Notes: generated by a model from the sequence alone, not told the origin. A stretch of DNA of 64,000 nt from Lachnospiraceae bacterium (GCA_017431515.1 JAFRKV010000037.1:1-64000), one strand, 5' to 3'; numbered from the stretch's first letter, positions 34,031 to 46,043 are shown. Numbers and translations: made by a program.

Positions 34031-35898
34031 AATTTTTCTCCGAAATACTCCCTGCGGATACGGTTGACAACAGAGTCCTCATCGATCCCCACTTCTTTTC
34101 GCAGGATGTCCACATTCCCGTGCTCCACATAACAGTCGGGAATGGCGATCTCCATTGTCTGAATCGGCAGGTCATGCAGCTTCACATAGTCCGCCACATG
34201 CTCCCCCAGACCGCCGGACAGTACGTTTTCTTCCAGAGTAACCAGAAGCTTGTGATCCGCAGCAAGGGCGTCAATGCATTCCGTATCAAAGGGCTTTGCG
34301 AATCTGGCATTGATGAGCGTGCAGGGATGTCCCAGCTCCTTCAGCCGGTCTCTGACAAGTTCTGCGGTTTTGACCATGCTGCCGTAAGCAAACAGCGCAA
34401 TCTCCGATTCAGAAAAAAGCATCTCGCTTTTCCCGTAGGAGATCTCTTCCCTGTATTCCTGGAGTCCGTCATGGGCTGTGCCACGGGGGTAGCGGATCGC
34501 GATGGGTCCCGGAAACGCCACGGCATATTTCATCATATCGGAAAGCTCCCATTTGTTTTTGGGCGCCATCATGACAAGATTGGGCACGGTATTGAGATAG
34601 GAAATATCAAAGATGCCCTGATGGGTCTCGCCATCGCTCCCGACGATCCCTGCGCGGTCAATGGCAAAGACCACATGGAGATTCTGGATGCAGACATCAT
34701 GAATGATCTGATCATAAGCTCTCTGCAAAAATGAGGAATACACGGCAAACACCGGAATCAGTCCCGCAGCGGCAAGGCCTGCAGCGAAGGTCACGGCATG
34801 CTGCTCCGCGATCCCCACATCAAAGAAGCGTTCCGGAAAGAGATTATGAAACCGCTTTAATCCGGTGCCGTCCTCCATGGCCGCCGTTATGGCCACCACG
34901 TCCGGATTACGGTCTCCCATTTTTCGCATGACGGTGGAAAACACATCCGTGTAATTGGCTTTGGTGCGCGGTTTCGAGGGAAGCCCTGTCTCGATGTCAA
35001 AGGGCTCCGCGCCGTGAAATCTTGCCGGATGGCGCTCAGCGGGCAGAAATCCTTTGCCCTTTTTGGTGATCACATGAATCAGCACCGGTCCGTCGATGTT
35101 CTGCGCTTCCCGAAATACCTTCACCATGGTATCCACATCGTAGCCGTCAATGGGTCCGAGATAGATGATCCCCATGTTTTCAAAATACATGCCGGAAACG
35201 AAATTGGACTTGATGCCGTTCTTTGCACGGCTGATCTGCTCCACGATCCGGTCACCGTAGACGGGAATACTGGACAGCGCATCCTTCACACCGGATTTTA
35301 ACCCGCGATAAAAGCCTGCCGTCCGCACCCGTGCCAGATACCGGCTCATGCCGCCCACGTTCTCGGAGATGGACATTTTATTATCATTCAGGATCATGAT
35401 AAAATTCTTTTTCAGCTTGGAGGCGTTGTTCATGGCCTCATAGGACATCCCGCCGGTGAGGGCGCCGTCTCCGATCACGGTGATGACACGATAGTCTTCG
35501 CCGGTCAGTTCCCGCGCCGCCGCATACCCGAGCCCCGCCGAAATGGACGTGGAACTGTGTCCCGTGTCAAAGGCATCGCAGACACTTTCCTTGCGTTTGG
35601 GGAAGCCGCTGATCCCGCCGTATTTCCGCAGTTCATCAAAATTGTTCTTGCGCCCGGTGAGGATCTTATGGGTATAGGATTGATGTCCCACATCCCAGAT
35701 GATCTTGTCCTGTTCCGGATCAAACGCCAGATGCAGCGCCACCGTCAGCTCCACGACTCCGAGGTTGGAGGCCAGATGACCGCCTGTGACGGAGATTTTG
35801 CGGATCAGAAACTCCCGGATCTCATCGCAGAGCTCCGGAATTTCTTCCTTCGGCAGCATTTTGATATCATTCGCTTTTTTGATTTTTTCAAGCACCAC
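34027..35898 (-). CDS. dxs: 1-deoxy-D-xylulose-5-phosphate synthase
   Basis: 623-residue thiamine-diphosphate enzyme starting the MEP isoprenoid pathway from pyruvate and glyceraldehyde phosphate. The ThDP motif is IGDGALTGGMSYEAMNNASK, with the NDNKMSIS completion; the transketolase-type second domain has GIAEQHAVTFAAGLA and DRAGIVGSDGETHQG. It lies 21 bp after ispA and overlaps tlyA by ATGA, matching the usual xse-ispA-dxs-tlyA order. Confidence 0.96.
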   Translation of the reverse strand: MVLEKIKKANDIKMLPKEEIPELCDEIREFLIRKISVTGGHLASNLGVVELTVALHLAFDPEQDKIIWDVGHQSYTHKILTGRKNNFDELRKYGGISGFPKRKESVCDAFDTGHSSTSISAGLGYAAARELTGEDYRVITVIGDGALTGGMSYEAMNNASKLKKNFIMILNDNKMSISENVGGMSRYLARVRTAGFYRGLKSGVKDALSSIPVYGDRIVEQISRAKNGIKSNFVSGMYFENMGIIYLGPIDGYDVDTMVKVFREAQNIDGPVLIHVITKKGKGFLPAERHPARFHGAEPFDIETGLPSKPRTKANYTDVFSTVMRKMGDRNPDVVAITAAMEDGTGLKRFHNLFPERFFDVGIAEQHAVTFAAGLAAAGLIPVFAVYSSFLQRAYDQIIHDVCIQNLHVVFAIDRAGIVGSDGETHQGIFDISYLNTVPNLVMMAPKNKWELSDMMKYAVAFPGPIAIRYPRGTAHDGLQEYREEISYGKSEMLFSESEIALFAYGSMVKTAELVRDRLKELGHPCTLINARFAKPFDTECIDALAADHKLLVTLEENVLSGGLGEHVADYVKLHDLPIQTMEIAIPDCYVEHGNVDILRKEVGIDEDSVVNRIRREYFGEKL

Positions 35899-35919
35899 TG
35901 TCTTGCCCAGCTTTCGTTC

Positions 35920-36813
35920 TTACTTTTTCCGATCAATCAGAGATTGGATCAGTTCCTCCAAAAGAAGGCTCTCCCGCTGCAGCGACCGGAGCTTTTCGAT
36001 GGCATCCTTAGAAAGCGCCTCGATATGCTCTTCCGATTTTTTTACCCCCTCAAAGGATACATAGGTCGCCTTCTGATTTTTCTCGTCGCTTCCGATGGGT
36101 TTCCCCAGCTCTTCCGGCGTGGAAGTGCAGTCCAGGATGTCATCCCGGATCTGAAACGCCAGTCCCACCTTCTGGGCGATCTCGCTGATGATGGCCACCT
36201 CTTCATCGGAAGCCCCCGCAAGGATTGCGCCGATCATCATGGACGCCTCGATCAATGCGCCGGTCTTCAGCCGGTAGATAAAATCGATCTGCTCCCGGGA
36301 AACATCTCCCGTCAGGTCTGTTTCGATGTCTACTGTCTGTCCGCCGATCATGCCGTGGATGCCGCTCTTGCGGTACAGAAGCGCTATGGACGCCGCGATC
36401 CGGTTGACCTCCTGCGGCGCCAGGGAAAAGGCTGTCACCACCGTTTCCATGGAATAGTTCAAAAGAGCGTCCCCGGCCAGGATCGCGATTCCCTCGCCAT
36501 ATGCCACATGGGTCGTGGGCTTTCCGCGGCGCAGCTCATCATTGTCCATCGCAGGCAGATCATCATGCACGAGGGAATAGGTATGGATCATTTCCATCGC
36601 GCACATAAACGGTCCGATCACTTCGCTATCTCCGCCGAACATCCGGTAAGTCAGGAGCATTAAAATCGGGCGGAGCCGCTTCCCGCCGGCGCGCACACTG
36701 TAATTCATCGCCTTCATGACTTTGCTCTGCAAGCCCGCTTCCGCCGGAAGATACCGTTCCAGCAGCGCCTCTGTTTCCTTCGTCAGACTTTGCATCTTTG
36801 TTTCAAAGCTCAT
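35920..36813 (-). CDS. ispA: Polyprenyl synthetase (farnesyl diphosphate synthase)
   Basis: 297-residue prenyltransferase making short-chain isoprenyl diphosphates. It shows both aspartate-rich motifs, LVHDDLPAMDNDELRRGKPT and FQIRDDILDCTS. The residues before the first motif (CAMEMIHTYSLVHDD) match the FPP/GPP synthase group. Coupled to xseB by ATGA overlap. Together with dxs next door it covers the two ends of precursor synthesis. Confidence 0.94.
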   Translation of the reverse strand: MSFETKMQSLTKETEALLERYLPAEAGLQSKVMKAMNYSVRAGGKRLRPILMLLTYRMFGGDSEVIGPFMCAMEMIHTYSLVHDDLPAMDNDELRRGKPTTHVAYGEGIAILAGDALLNYSMETVVTAFSLAPQEVNRIAASIALLYRKSGIHGMIGGQTVDIETDLTGDVSREQIDFIYRLKTGALIEASMMIGAILAGASDEEVAIISEIAQKVGLAFQIRDDILDCTSTPEELGKPIGSDEKNQKATYVSFEGVKKSEEHIEALSKDAIEKLRSLQRESLLLEELIQSLIDRKK

Positions 36814-37028
36814 TCTCCGAAGTCCTCCAACTCACCGTCTTCCGTCAGCGCCTGCATTTTCTTTTCCACGTCTTCCATGGCTTTCTGGCAGGCTTTGACG
36901 CGCTTGACTCCATCCTCATACAAGGAAAACGCTTCCTCCAATGTCAGATCATCCCCCGACAGTTTCCCCACCGTCTCTTCGATGGCGGTAAGCATTTCCT
37001 CGATCGATTCCGTCTTTTCCGTTCCCAT
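36810..37028 (-). CDS. xseB: Exodeoxyribonuclease VII small subunit
   Basis: 72-residue helical protein with the family pattern SIEEMLTAIEETVGKLS, then LTLEEAFSLYEDGVKRVKAC. It partners XseA to form exonuclease VII. The start is the ATG ten bases after xseA; a longer upstream frame belongs to xseA in another frame. It overlaps ispA by ATGA. Confidence 0.93.
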   Translation of the reverse strand: MGTEKTESIEEMLTAIEETVGKLSGDDLTLEEAFSLYEDGVKRVKACQKAMEDVEKKMQALTEDGELEDFGE

Positions 37029-37038
37029 AATGTCCCCT

Positions 37039-38256
37039 TTATATTTCTGCCGCTGTGCCCGGTTTGATCCGCAGCACTTCGGTCTCGGCTTTCCCGTCCG
37101 TAAAATAGAGGTTGACCTTCTCTCCCACAGCAAGCTCTGTGACACTTCGTTTCGCTTTTCCCGTCTGATCGCTGATGAAGCCGTACCCCTGCCCCATTTT
37201 TTTCAGAGGGGATGCGCTGTCCATCTTTTCCGCCAGAATCATCAGCTGCTGCCGGTAGCGCCCCATGACTTCCTTTGCGCAATAGGTAAGTTTCGTGCGG
37301 CTTTCCTGCAGGCGCTGCTGCTGCGTAAGCAGCCGCTGCTTCGGACCCGCTTTCTGCAGCCGCATGGCAAGTAGCCGGATCCTTTGCTGATCTGATTGGA
37401 GTCTGCGGGAAAACAGCCGCTGCATGGACAGTCTGCTTTCCTCAAGGCTTTGCAGCGCCCCATGGAGGTCAAACACCGCGATTTCCGCTGCGGCTGACGG
37501 CGTCGGCGCTCTGAGATCTGCTGCGTAGTCCGACAATGTCGTATCCGTTTCATGTCCCACTGCGGAAATGACCGGTGTCTCACACTCAAAGATCGCGCGC
37601 ACCACCGGCTCCTCATTAAACGCCCATAGGTCTTCGATGGATCCGCCGCCGCGTCCCACGATCAGGATGTCAAGCCCCATGCCATCCAGCCGTCGGATCC
37701 CTTTCACAATGCTTTCTGCCGCTCCTTCGCCCTGCACCTTCGCCGGACATAAAATCATCTGTACATAAGGATTGCGGCGTTCACTGATGTTTTTGATGTC
37801 TTGTATGGCGGCTCCCGTGGATGCCGTCACGACACCGATCCGCTTCGCATAGCGCGGAATTTCCTTCTTATATTCCGGGGCAAACATCCCCATTTCTTCC
37901 AGCTCTTCTTTCAGCTGTTCGAATCGTTCAAAAAGCGCGCCCTCTCCATCCCGCTCGATCTGTCTGGCATAAAGCTGGTACTTCCCGTCCCGTTCGTAAA
38001 CTTCGATGGAACCAGTAGCGACCACGAGATCCCCGTCCTTCATGGGAAAGGCGAGCCCCTTCCGGCTGCCTGCAAACATCACCGCAGCCAGCGCGCCGCC
38101 TTCATCCTTCAGGGTGAAATAAAGATGTCCGGAGGAATGGTATTTCACATTGGAAACCTCTCCCCTGACACTGATCCGCCGCAGCATAAAATCCTGGGCA
38201 AATAGATCCTTCAGGTAGTGATTGATCTGACCTACCCCGTAGACGCTTTTGTTCAT
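37039..38256 (-). CDS. xseA: Exodeoxyribonuclease VII large subunit
   Basis: 405-residue nuclease subunit degrading single-stranded DNA. N-terminal OB fold (ISVRGEVSNVKYHSSGHLYF), a central catalytic domain (GVVTASTGAAIQDIKNISERRNP and VGRGGGSIEDLWAFNEEPV), then a coiled coil to about residue 345. Its first codon overlaps the nusB stop by ATGA and it precedes xseB by 10 bp. Confidence 0.95.
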   Translation of the reverse strand: MNKSVYGVGQINHYLKDLFAQDFMLRRISVRGEVSNVKYHSSGHLYFTLKDEGGALAAVMFAGSRKGLAFPMKDGDLVVATGSIEVYERDGKYQLYARQIERDGEGALFERFEQLKEELEEMGMFAPEYKKEIPRYAKRIGVVTASTGAAIQDIKNISERRNPYVQMILCPAKVQGEGAAESIVKGIRRLDGMGLDILIVGRGGGSIEDLWAFNEEPVVRAIFECETPVISAVGHETDTTLSDYAADLRAPTPSAAAEIAVFDLHGALQSLEESRLSMQRLFSRRLQSDQQRIRLLAMRLQKAGPKQRLLTQQQRLQESRTKLTYCAKEVMGRYRQQLMILAEKMDSASPLKKMGQGYGFISDQTGKAKRSVTELAVGEKVNLYFTDGKAETEVLRIKPGTAAEI

Positions 38257-38660
38257 TCCTGCTCTGCCGCCACCTTCGCCAAAACCCCGTTCACAAAGGA
38301 AGACGCTTCCTCTGTCCCGTACTCCTTCGCAAGTTCCACCGCCTCATTGATGGCGACGCCGGTGGGGATCTCCTCATCATACAGGAGTTCATACACCGCA
38401 AGCCGGAGAATGGTCAGCTCCGCCTTGCCCATGCGGCTGGTTTTCCACCCCTTCGTCCGATCGTTGATGATGGAGTCGATCTCGGAAAGTTTCTCCAGGA
38501 TGCCGTGGTATTTGGCTTTGATCTGGATCAGGTCCTGTTCGGATGCTTTTTTCAGCGTCTCCGCAAACAGCCTCTCCTGCTCCTGCAAGCCTTCCGTATC
38601 ATAAAAATCCGCCCGGAACAATAGTAAAAATACCTGTTCCCGCAGCTGATGTCTTGTCAT
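38253..38660 (-). CDS. nusB: Transcription antitermination factor NusB
   Basis: 135-residue all-helical RNA-binding protein of rRNA antitermination. It begins MTRHQLREQVFLLLFRADFY and ends with IPTGVAINEAVELAKEYG and SSFVNGVLAKVA, typical of the family. The start has AGAAAGGAACGTTT before it. It heads the overlapping run that continues to glgA and follows asp23 after a hairpin. Confidence 0.94.
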   Translation of the reverse strand: MTRHQLREQVFLLLFRADFYDTEGLQEQERLFAETLKKASEQDLIQIKAKYHGILEKLSEIDSIINDRTKGWKTSRMGKAELTILRLAVYELLYDEEIPTGVAINEAVELAKEYGTEEASSFVNGVLAKVAAEQE

Positions 38661-38726
38661 AAACGTTCCTTTCTGCACCACCTGATCGTGCTGCCCCTGT
38701 AAAGGAAAAATGAATTGTATTAACAA

Positions 38727-38752
38727 GAGAGGATGTCCTTCAGACATCCTCC
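38727..38752 (-). terminator. Hairpin between asp23 and nusB
   Basis: GAGGATGTC-TGAAG-GACATCCTC stem-loop followed by TCTTGTTAATA on the minus strand. The T-run is weak, so it is probably a partial terminator letting some transcription through into nusB. Confidence 0.55.
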
Positions 38753-38766
38753 CGCCTTATCCTCTC

Positions 38767-39147
38767 TCAGTCGTTTTCGGAAGCCATGTCCACCGTCGCG
38801 ATCTTGACATTCACAACGGAGATGGATAATCCCGTCATATTCTCAACCGCGGATTTCACACGTTCCTGTACCTTCTCGGATACCTCAGGGATGTTGTATC
38901 CGTAGGAAATATTCAATGCCAGATAAACCTCAACGGAATGATCCTGCATTTCGATCCGTACACCCTTGGAAAGGTTTTTCATCCCCAGCTTGCTGACAAG
39001 CTCATTTGTGATATTGCCCGCCATGGAGCTGACGCCTTCTACCTCTGTTGCAGCAAGACCTGCGATGATCGCGATGACTTCATCGGAAACCTTGACCTCT
39101 CCCATCTCGCCTTCCTTGATCCTGACTGCTTTTCGATCCTCCGCCAT
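38767..39147 (-). CDS. Asp23/Gls24 family envelope stress protein
   Basis: 126-residue protein of the Asp23 family (VKVSDEVIAIIAGLAATEVEGV, later YGYNIPEVSEKVQERVKSAVENMTGL). In Firmicutes such proteins sit at the membrane through partners such as AmaP and influence envelope stress. It has a near-perfect promoter, a good ribosome binding site (AATAAGGAGGCC) and often precedes nusB, as here. Confidence 0.93.
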   Translation of the reverse strand: MAEDRKAVRIKEGEMGEVKVSDEVIAIIAGLAATEVEGVSSMAGNITNELVSKLGMKNLSKGVRIEMQDHSVEVYLALNISYGYNIPEVSEKVQERVKSAVENMTGLSISVVNVKIATVDMASEND

Positions 39148-39216
39148 TTGATGGCCTCCTTATTCTTCCTCACTCATTCAAAAACGCGAAATTGCGTCCT
39201 CGGTTATTATACCAGA

Positions 39217-41855
<2,639 letters not shown>

Positions 41856-41858
41856 TCA

Positions 41859-42572
41859 TCAGGTGGCAGTGGTCTTTTCGCTTGCCATTGTGCGGAGGAT
41901 CCGTTCTTCCTCTTTGGTCAGTTCCCGCACCTCGCCTGCTTTCATGCCTTCCAGCGTCAGGTTGCAGATCCGCACTCTGACGAGCCGTTTCACACGGCAG
42001 CCAAGTTCCTGACACATCCTGCGGATCTGCCGGTTCAGTCCCTGGGTCAGAATGATGGAAAAGGTGTCTGACTTGATCTTTCTGACCTTGCAGGGTCTTG
42101 TGGTCCGATCCAGTTCCGAAAGATAGACCCCTTCCGAAAGCTTCCGGATCAGTTCCGCTGTCACCGGGCGGTCGATCTGCACCTCGTATTCCTTTTCATG
42201 ATATGCGCCGGGCCGCATCAACTGCTGGTTCAGCGCGCCGTCATTGGATAACAGCAGCAGCCCTTCCGAATTTTTATCCAGTCTGCCGAGATAAGTTACC
42301 CGTTCCTGCAGCAAAATCGCACGGAAAAGGTTGTTCTTTTCCCGTTTTTCCTCCGTACAGACGACGCCGGCGGGCTTGTAGTAAAGGTACACTTTCTTCT
42401 CCGTTTTCACGGAAATGACCTCACCTTTATACTCTACCACATCTGTTTCAAAAACGGTATCCCCAAGGCCTGCTCTCTGTCCGTTGATCCTTACATTGCC
42501 GGCTGCGATCTCTTCATCCGCGCGGCGTCTGGAGCAGATACCGGCTTCGCTCAAAAACTTATTGATCCTCAT
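41859..42572 (-). CDS. 23S rRNA pseudouridine synthase, RsuA/RluB family
   Basis: 237-residue enzyme with an N-terminal S4 domain (MRINKFLSEAGICSRRRADE) and the RsuA/RluB/RluF catalytic segment GRLDKNSEGLLLLSNDG, with the catalytic aspartate. The C-terminal QGLNRQIRRMCQELGCRVKRLVRVRI is diagnostic; the QIRRMC element resembles RluF (U2604) as much as RluB (U2605), so the exact target is open. It is the first gene before ligA on this strand. Confidence 0.9.
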   Translation of the reverse strand: MRINKFLSEAGICSRRRADEEIAAGNVRINGQRAGLGDTVFETDVVEYKGEVISVKTEKKVYLYYKPAGVVCTEEKREKNNLFRAILLQERVTYLGRLDKNSEGLLLLSNDGALNQQLMRPGAYHEKEYEVQIDRPVTAELIRKLSEGVYLSELDRTTRPCKVRKIKSDTFSIILTQGLNRQIRRMCQELGCRVKRLVRVRICNLTLEGMKAGEVRELTKEEERILRTMASEKTTAT

Positions 42573-42585
42573 GTGTTCCTCCTGA

Positions 42586-42620
42586 TAAAGAAAAGCGGAG
42601 ACAAAGCTGCCTCCGCTGTG
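42586..42620 (-). terminator. Terminator of the SH3-domain protein gene
   Basis: AGCGGAG...CTCCGCT stem followed by TTTTCTTT on the minus strand, 30 bp after the stop codon. Confidence 0.75.
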
Positions 42621-42652
42621 TTTTGTGATTGCTCATCGGAAAGGATCCGGCC

Positions 42653-43966
42653 TTAGCTCAGCAGATCCGTCCGGATGTATCCGGTCTTTCCGTTAAATTC
42701 CACCTTGGACCACCCGGAGCTTTCGTTGGAAAGCACCTTGATCTTGTCGCCGGTGTAAGCGGTTCCGATCTTTTCGGAATCACTGCTGGCGGACGAACGG
42801 ATGGTTACCACATCATGCTGTGACAAGGTCACCGTTCCGGAGGGACCGTCTGTGGTGGTCTGGGTATCATTCGTATCCGTCTGTTCCTGAGTTTCCTCCG
42901 CTGCAGCCGCCTGTGTTTCTCCCGCGGTATCCTGCCCGTCCTTCTTCTTCAGATAATCCCCGATGATGTAACCGTTGGTCCCGTTATAAGCCACCGCATA
43001 CCAGCCGTTGCCGACATCGGATACCATGGCGACCTCCGTGCCTTCATCCAGCGTGGAAAGGACTTGTCCGTCCTGGGAAGAATCATCGCGCAGATTGACG
43101 CGGTTAGTGGTCACCAGGATCACCGGTGCATCCGCCGTCGGCGTCTCCGCTGCAGGCTGCTCTTCTTCCGGGGTCTCTTCCGCAGGCTGCTCCGTCTCCG
43201 TGGTCTCTTCCGCTGCAGCGGTTTCCGTCGGATTCAGGCTCTTTGCCCAGGTGGCATACGCATCCGCAATGGTGGTGTTGATCAGAGTGTCCAGATTCGG
43301 ATCAGAACTGATCGCTGTTTCATACTGCATCTGCACATCGCTCTGAAGCGCAAGCACATCCTCCTGCGTCTCAAAGGACTGGATCAGCGCATCGATCGCG
43401 GGATCCGTGGGCTGCTCCTTGGTCAGGGAGTTATACTGGCTGTAGAGATTGTTGATGCAATAATTGCCGTCGGCGTTTTTCTCAACATAGAAGAAATCCA
43501 GTCCCGGCGCCGGTGTCTCCACGCCGTTAAACTTGATCTCCAGATAAACGCTGACCAGATAAGCGTCTTCGGAAAGGCCGCTCTTGGTATAGCAGGCCAG
43601 ATTATCGTAACTGTCCACATAGTTGGAATACATCTGGATGAAGCTCTTCTCCCCGTCGCTGATGGGTGTCGCCACGGTTTCCAGATTGGTGATGTCGCCG
43701 TTGGCATAATAGGTATAATAATTGCGGATCAGCTCGTTGATCTGCTCATCCACATCCACCTGATACGCTTCCGCCGTCTCGTCACTGAGCTCATGCACCG
43801 CCGGCGCATTCCCGTTTCCGGCATTGCCCGCAGCTGCGTCAGATGGTTTTGTAAACTTCACCACAAGCACCGCCAGCAATACAAACAGCGCGCCTGCGCC
43901 TACATAACGTCCATATTTCTGAAAAAACACGGCAATGACCGCGAGGATTTTTTTAAGCTTTTCCAT
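42653..43966 (-). CDS. Membrane-anchored protein with two SH3b domains
   Basis: 437-residue surface protein. A basic cytoplasmic start, one membrane segment (about 18-37), then an outside domain to about residue 225 resembling a stalk with YYTYYANGDITNLETVA, an Ala/Glu/Thr-rich linker, and two bacterial SH3 domains (about 285-340, NRVNLRDDSSQDGQVLSTL, and 375-437, VVTIRSSASSDSEKIGTAY). SH3b domains bind cell wall. The ATG after AGAACAAACATCT was chosen since earlier codons lie in the structured intergenic region. No enzyme domain is visible. Confidence 0.85.
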   Translation of the reverse strand: MEKLKKILAVIAVFFQKYGRYVGAGALFVLLAVLVVKFTKPSDAAAGNAGNGNAPAVHELSDETAEAYQVDVDEQINELIRNYYTYYANGDITNLETVATPISDGEKSFIQMYSNYVDSYDNLACYTKSGLSEDAYLVSVYLEIKFNGVETPAPGLDFFYVEKNADGNYCINNLYSQYNSLTKEQPTDPAIDALIQSFETQEDVLALQSDVQMQYETAISSDPNLDTLINTTIADAYATWAKSLNPTETAAAEETTETEQPAEETPEEEQPAAETPTADAPVILVTTNRVNLRDDSSQDGQVLSTLDEGTEVAMVSDVGNGWYAVAYNGTNGYIIGDYLKKKDGQDTAGETQAAAAEETQEQTDTNDTQTTTDGPSGTVTLSQHDVVTIRSSASSDSEKIGTAYTGDKIKVLSNESSGWSKVEFNGKTGYIRTDLLS

Positions 43967-43991
43967 AGATGTTTGTTCTCCTATGTATAAG

Positions 43992-44124
43992 AACGCCAAA
44001 AGTGCCCTGCATGGAACACGCATGTGCACTTTGCGTGGTAAGGCGTCTCGACACGCCAGCGTGTCAGAACGCCTCGCCACGCAAAGGTCACAATGTCGCT
44101 TCGCGACATGTGACTTTTGGCGTT
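43992..44124. repeat. 133-nt four-way-junction hairpin element
   Basis: A perfect 12-bp outer stem (AACGCCAAAAGT / ACTTTTGGCGTT) encloses three hairpins: an imperfect one at 44002-44029, a long one at 44030-44085 (9-bp TTTGCGTGG/CCACGCAAA, then 6-bp AGGCGT/ACGCCT, then 6-7 bp GACACGC/GCGTGTC), and one at 44087-44114 (GTCAC/GTGAC plus ATGTCGC/GCGACAT). It lies between tRNA-Arg and the SH3 gene with no open frame of note. Confidence 0.75.
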
Positions 44125-44157
44125 TGCTAACTCTCCTGCTTCTACTCCAGTCAGTAC

Positions 44158-44229
44158 TGCAACCGGCGGGAATCGAACCCACATTACAGGAGTCGGAGTC
44201 CTGCGTTCTATCCGTTAGACTACGGTTGC
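44158..44229 (-). tRNA. tRNA-Arg (anticodon CCG)
   Basis: 72-nt cloverleaf: acceptor GCAACCG/CGGTTGC, D-arm AGTCTAACGGATAGAAC, anticodon stem-loop CAGGA-CTCCGAC-TCCTG with CCG in the anticodon position, T-arm GTGGGTTCGATTCCCGC. The CCA end is not encoded. Confidence 0.95.
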
Positions 44230-44307
44230 AAAAATGCCGAACAAACGGCACTATGCTATGTTAACAAAAAAACAGCAAAAATGCAAGGAAATTAAAAGAA
44301 AATTTCA

Positions 44308-44952
44308 TTAAGATCCGGAGAGGATGTTGCGTGCTTCCGAAAGATCCGAAAAGATGTAGTCTGCAAGGGAGCGGATTTCTTCATCCGGCTCCATCAGGTC
44401 GATCACCATTACCGCCACACAGCCCGCCGCATGGGCGGCGCGGATCCCGTTAAAACTGTCCTCAAATACATAACAGTCCTGCGGGGAAAGAGAAAGCTTT
44501 TCCGCGGCTTTCAAAAAGATCTCCGGATCGGGTTTTGCTTTTGTCACTTCGTCTCCGCAGATCACGGTATCGAAGTATGACGCCAATCCGTTGTGTTCCA
44601 GATTGTCCTTTACCTGCTCGTGGAAGGTGCTGCTGGCCACCGCGGTTTTGATCTTCTGTTCTTTGAAATACTGCAGGATCTCCGTGACGCCGGGCTTGAT
44701 CGGAAGCGGCTTCTGCTGCTTCACATGCATCCGCTCATAAACTTCTGTGGTAATGCGCAGCGGATCATCCGTATGATAAAACCTTCTGACTGCTTCATAC
44801 ACGCCGTCCTTGGAAGCCCCGGACACATAATACGTAAACTCCGGCGGAAGCGTAATCCCCATCTCCGATGCCACTTCGCGCCAGGTCTCCTGATACATGC
44901 GCTCCGTGTCAAAGAGCACGCCGTCCATGTCAAAAATCGCACCCTGCTTCAT
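44308..44952 (-). CDS. HAD phosphatase, beta-phosphoglucomutase-like
   Basis: 214-residue HAD-superfamily enzyme with motif I FDMDGVLFDTE, the cap domain residues after it, motif II VASSTFHE, motif III lysine in KAKPDPEIF and motif IV VFEDSFNGIRAA. Members hydrolyse or isomerise sugar phosphates; the substrate cannot be read from sequence. It follows the beta-propeller gene by 5 bp, so both likely act on sugar-derived metabolites. Confidence 0.88.
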   Translation of the reverse strand: MKQGAIFDMDGVLFDTERMYQETWREVASEMGITLPPEFTYYVSGASKDGVYEAVRRFYHTDDPLRITTEVYERMHVKQQKPLPIKPGVTEILQYFKEQKIKTAVASSTFHEQVKDNLEHNGLASYFDTVICGDEVTKAKPDPEIFLKAAEKLSLSPQDCYVFEDSFNGIRAAHAAGCVAVMVIDLMEPDEEIRSLADYIFSDLSEARNILSGS

Positions 44953-44957
44953 CCGTG

Positions 44958-46019
44958 TTACCCTTCGTACTTATGAATGTAAACGCAGTTGGGTTTGTTG
45001 ATCGGCACAGGCTTGCTCTCCATGAGCATGTAGCCTTCTTTGAGATTGAGCTGCATGGTTGTGATCTCATCGGTATCGTTGTTGAGACACATAAAGAATT
45101 TGTTGTTCGGATAGATGGATAGCACCTTCGGATAATCGCCGCTGATCTTGTTTTCAAAGAAGTAAGTCAGTTTTCCGCCTCTGGCGGCAATCTTGAAGAT
45201 GGTCGCGGTATTCACGCCGGCGTCCGTCACAATGAGGAACTTTCCGTCACGGGAGACTTCAATCCCCGATGCGGAACAGACTCCTTCTCCGTCCTTTTCC
45301 TGACTGGTCTTGATCGACTGTATTTTTTCAAATTCCGGTGCTTTTTCATCCGCCTTATAGGAATAGACCTCCACCGTATTGGTCAGTTCGCAGAGGATGT
45401 AGGCGCACTTTCCGTCTCTGCTGAAGCGGATCATGCGCGGTCCCGATTCCATATCCAGCCGCAAGATATCCGTGAGAATCATCTTTTCTTTTTCATAATC
45501 CGGCGTATAGATCTTGACCTGATCCAATCCGCTGTCCACCGCGCAGAGAAACCGCTGGTCCGGCGTCATCTTGACACAGGTGACATGGGGCACAAAGTTC
45601 CGCGCCGCGACACTTCTGCCCATGCCCTTATGGAAGACGCCGTCCGCAATCCCGACGATGCTGCCGTCTTCGGGATTCAGCTTCATCATGGTCACGCGCC
45701 CGTCATGAAAGCCCCCCACAAAGAGAAACTGATCCTTCGCGTCCAGCTCCACATAACAGCCTCTCATCCCGCCGATCCATGCCTTATTCAGCGGTTCCAG
45801 ATCTCCGTCCTTCAAGATGCGGAAAGCCTCAACCCCTTCGTCTGCAATGGAATAGAGATACTTTTTATTGTTGGAGACAATGAGATCCGAAGGGTTATTG
45901 ATGGGAACCACCTTGCGTTCCTTCATGAGCCCTTTCTCTATATCCAAATCGTAAAGATGGATCCCGATGCTGTTTTCATGGGTGTAGGTGCCTACATAGG
46001 CGATATACTTTTCAGCCAT
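44958..46019 (-). CDS. Lactonase-family beta-propeller protein
   Basis: 353-residue seven-bladed propeller of the 6-phosphogluconolactonase (Pgl/YkgB) type: YVGTYTHENSIGIHLYDLD, VFHKGMGRSVAARNFVPHVT and SGIEVSRDGKFLIVTDAG are characteristic. No signal peptide, so cytoplasmic. Family assignment suggests lactone hydrolysis, but several relatives have other roles. It is 24 bp downstream of trhP and precedes the HAD gene. Confidence 0.82.
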   Translation of the reverse strand: MAEKYIAYVGTYTHENSIGIHLYDLDIEKGLMKERKVVPINNPSDLIVSNNKKYLYSIADEGVEAFRILKDGDLEPLNKAWIGGMRGCYVELDAKDQFLFVGGFHDGRVTMMKLNPEDGSIVGIADGVFHKGMGRSVAARNFVPHVTCVKMTPDQRFLCAVDSGLDQVKIYTPDYEKEKMILTDILRLDMESGPRMIRFSRDGKCAYILCELTNTVEVYSYKADEKAPEFEKIQSIKTSQEKDGEGVCSASGIEVSRDGKFLIVTDAGVNTATIFKIAARGGKLTYFFENKISGDYPKVLSIYPNNKFFMCLNNDTDEITTMQLNLKEGYMLMESKPVPINKPNCVYIHKYEG

Positions 46020-46043
46020 CTTTCTCTTCCCTCCTCCAAATGT

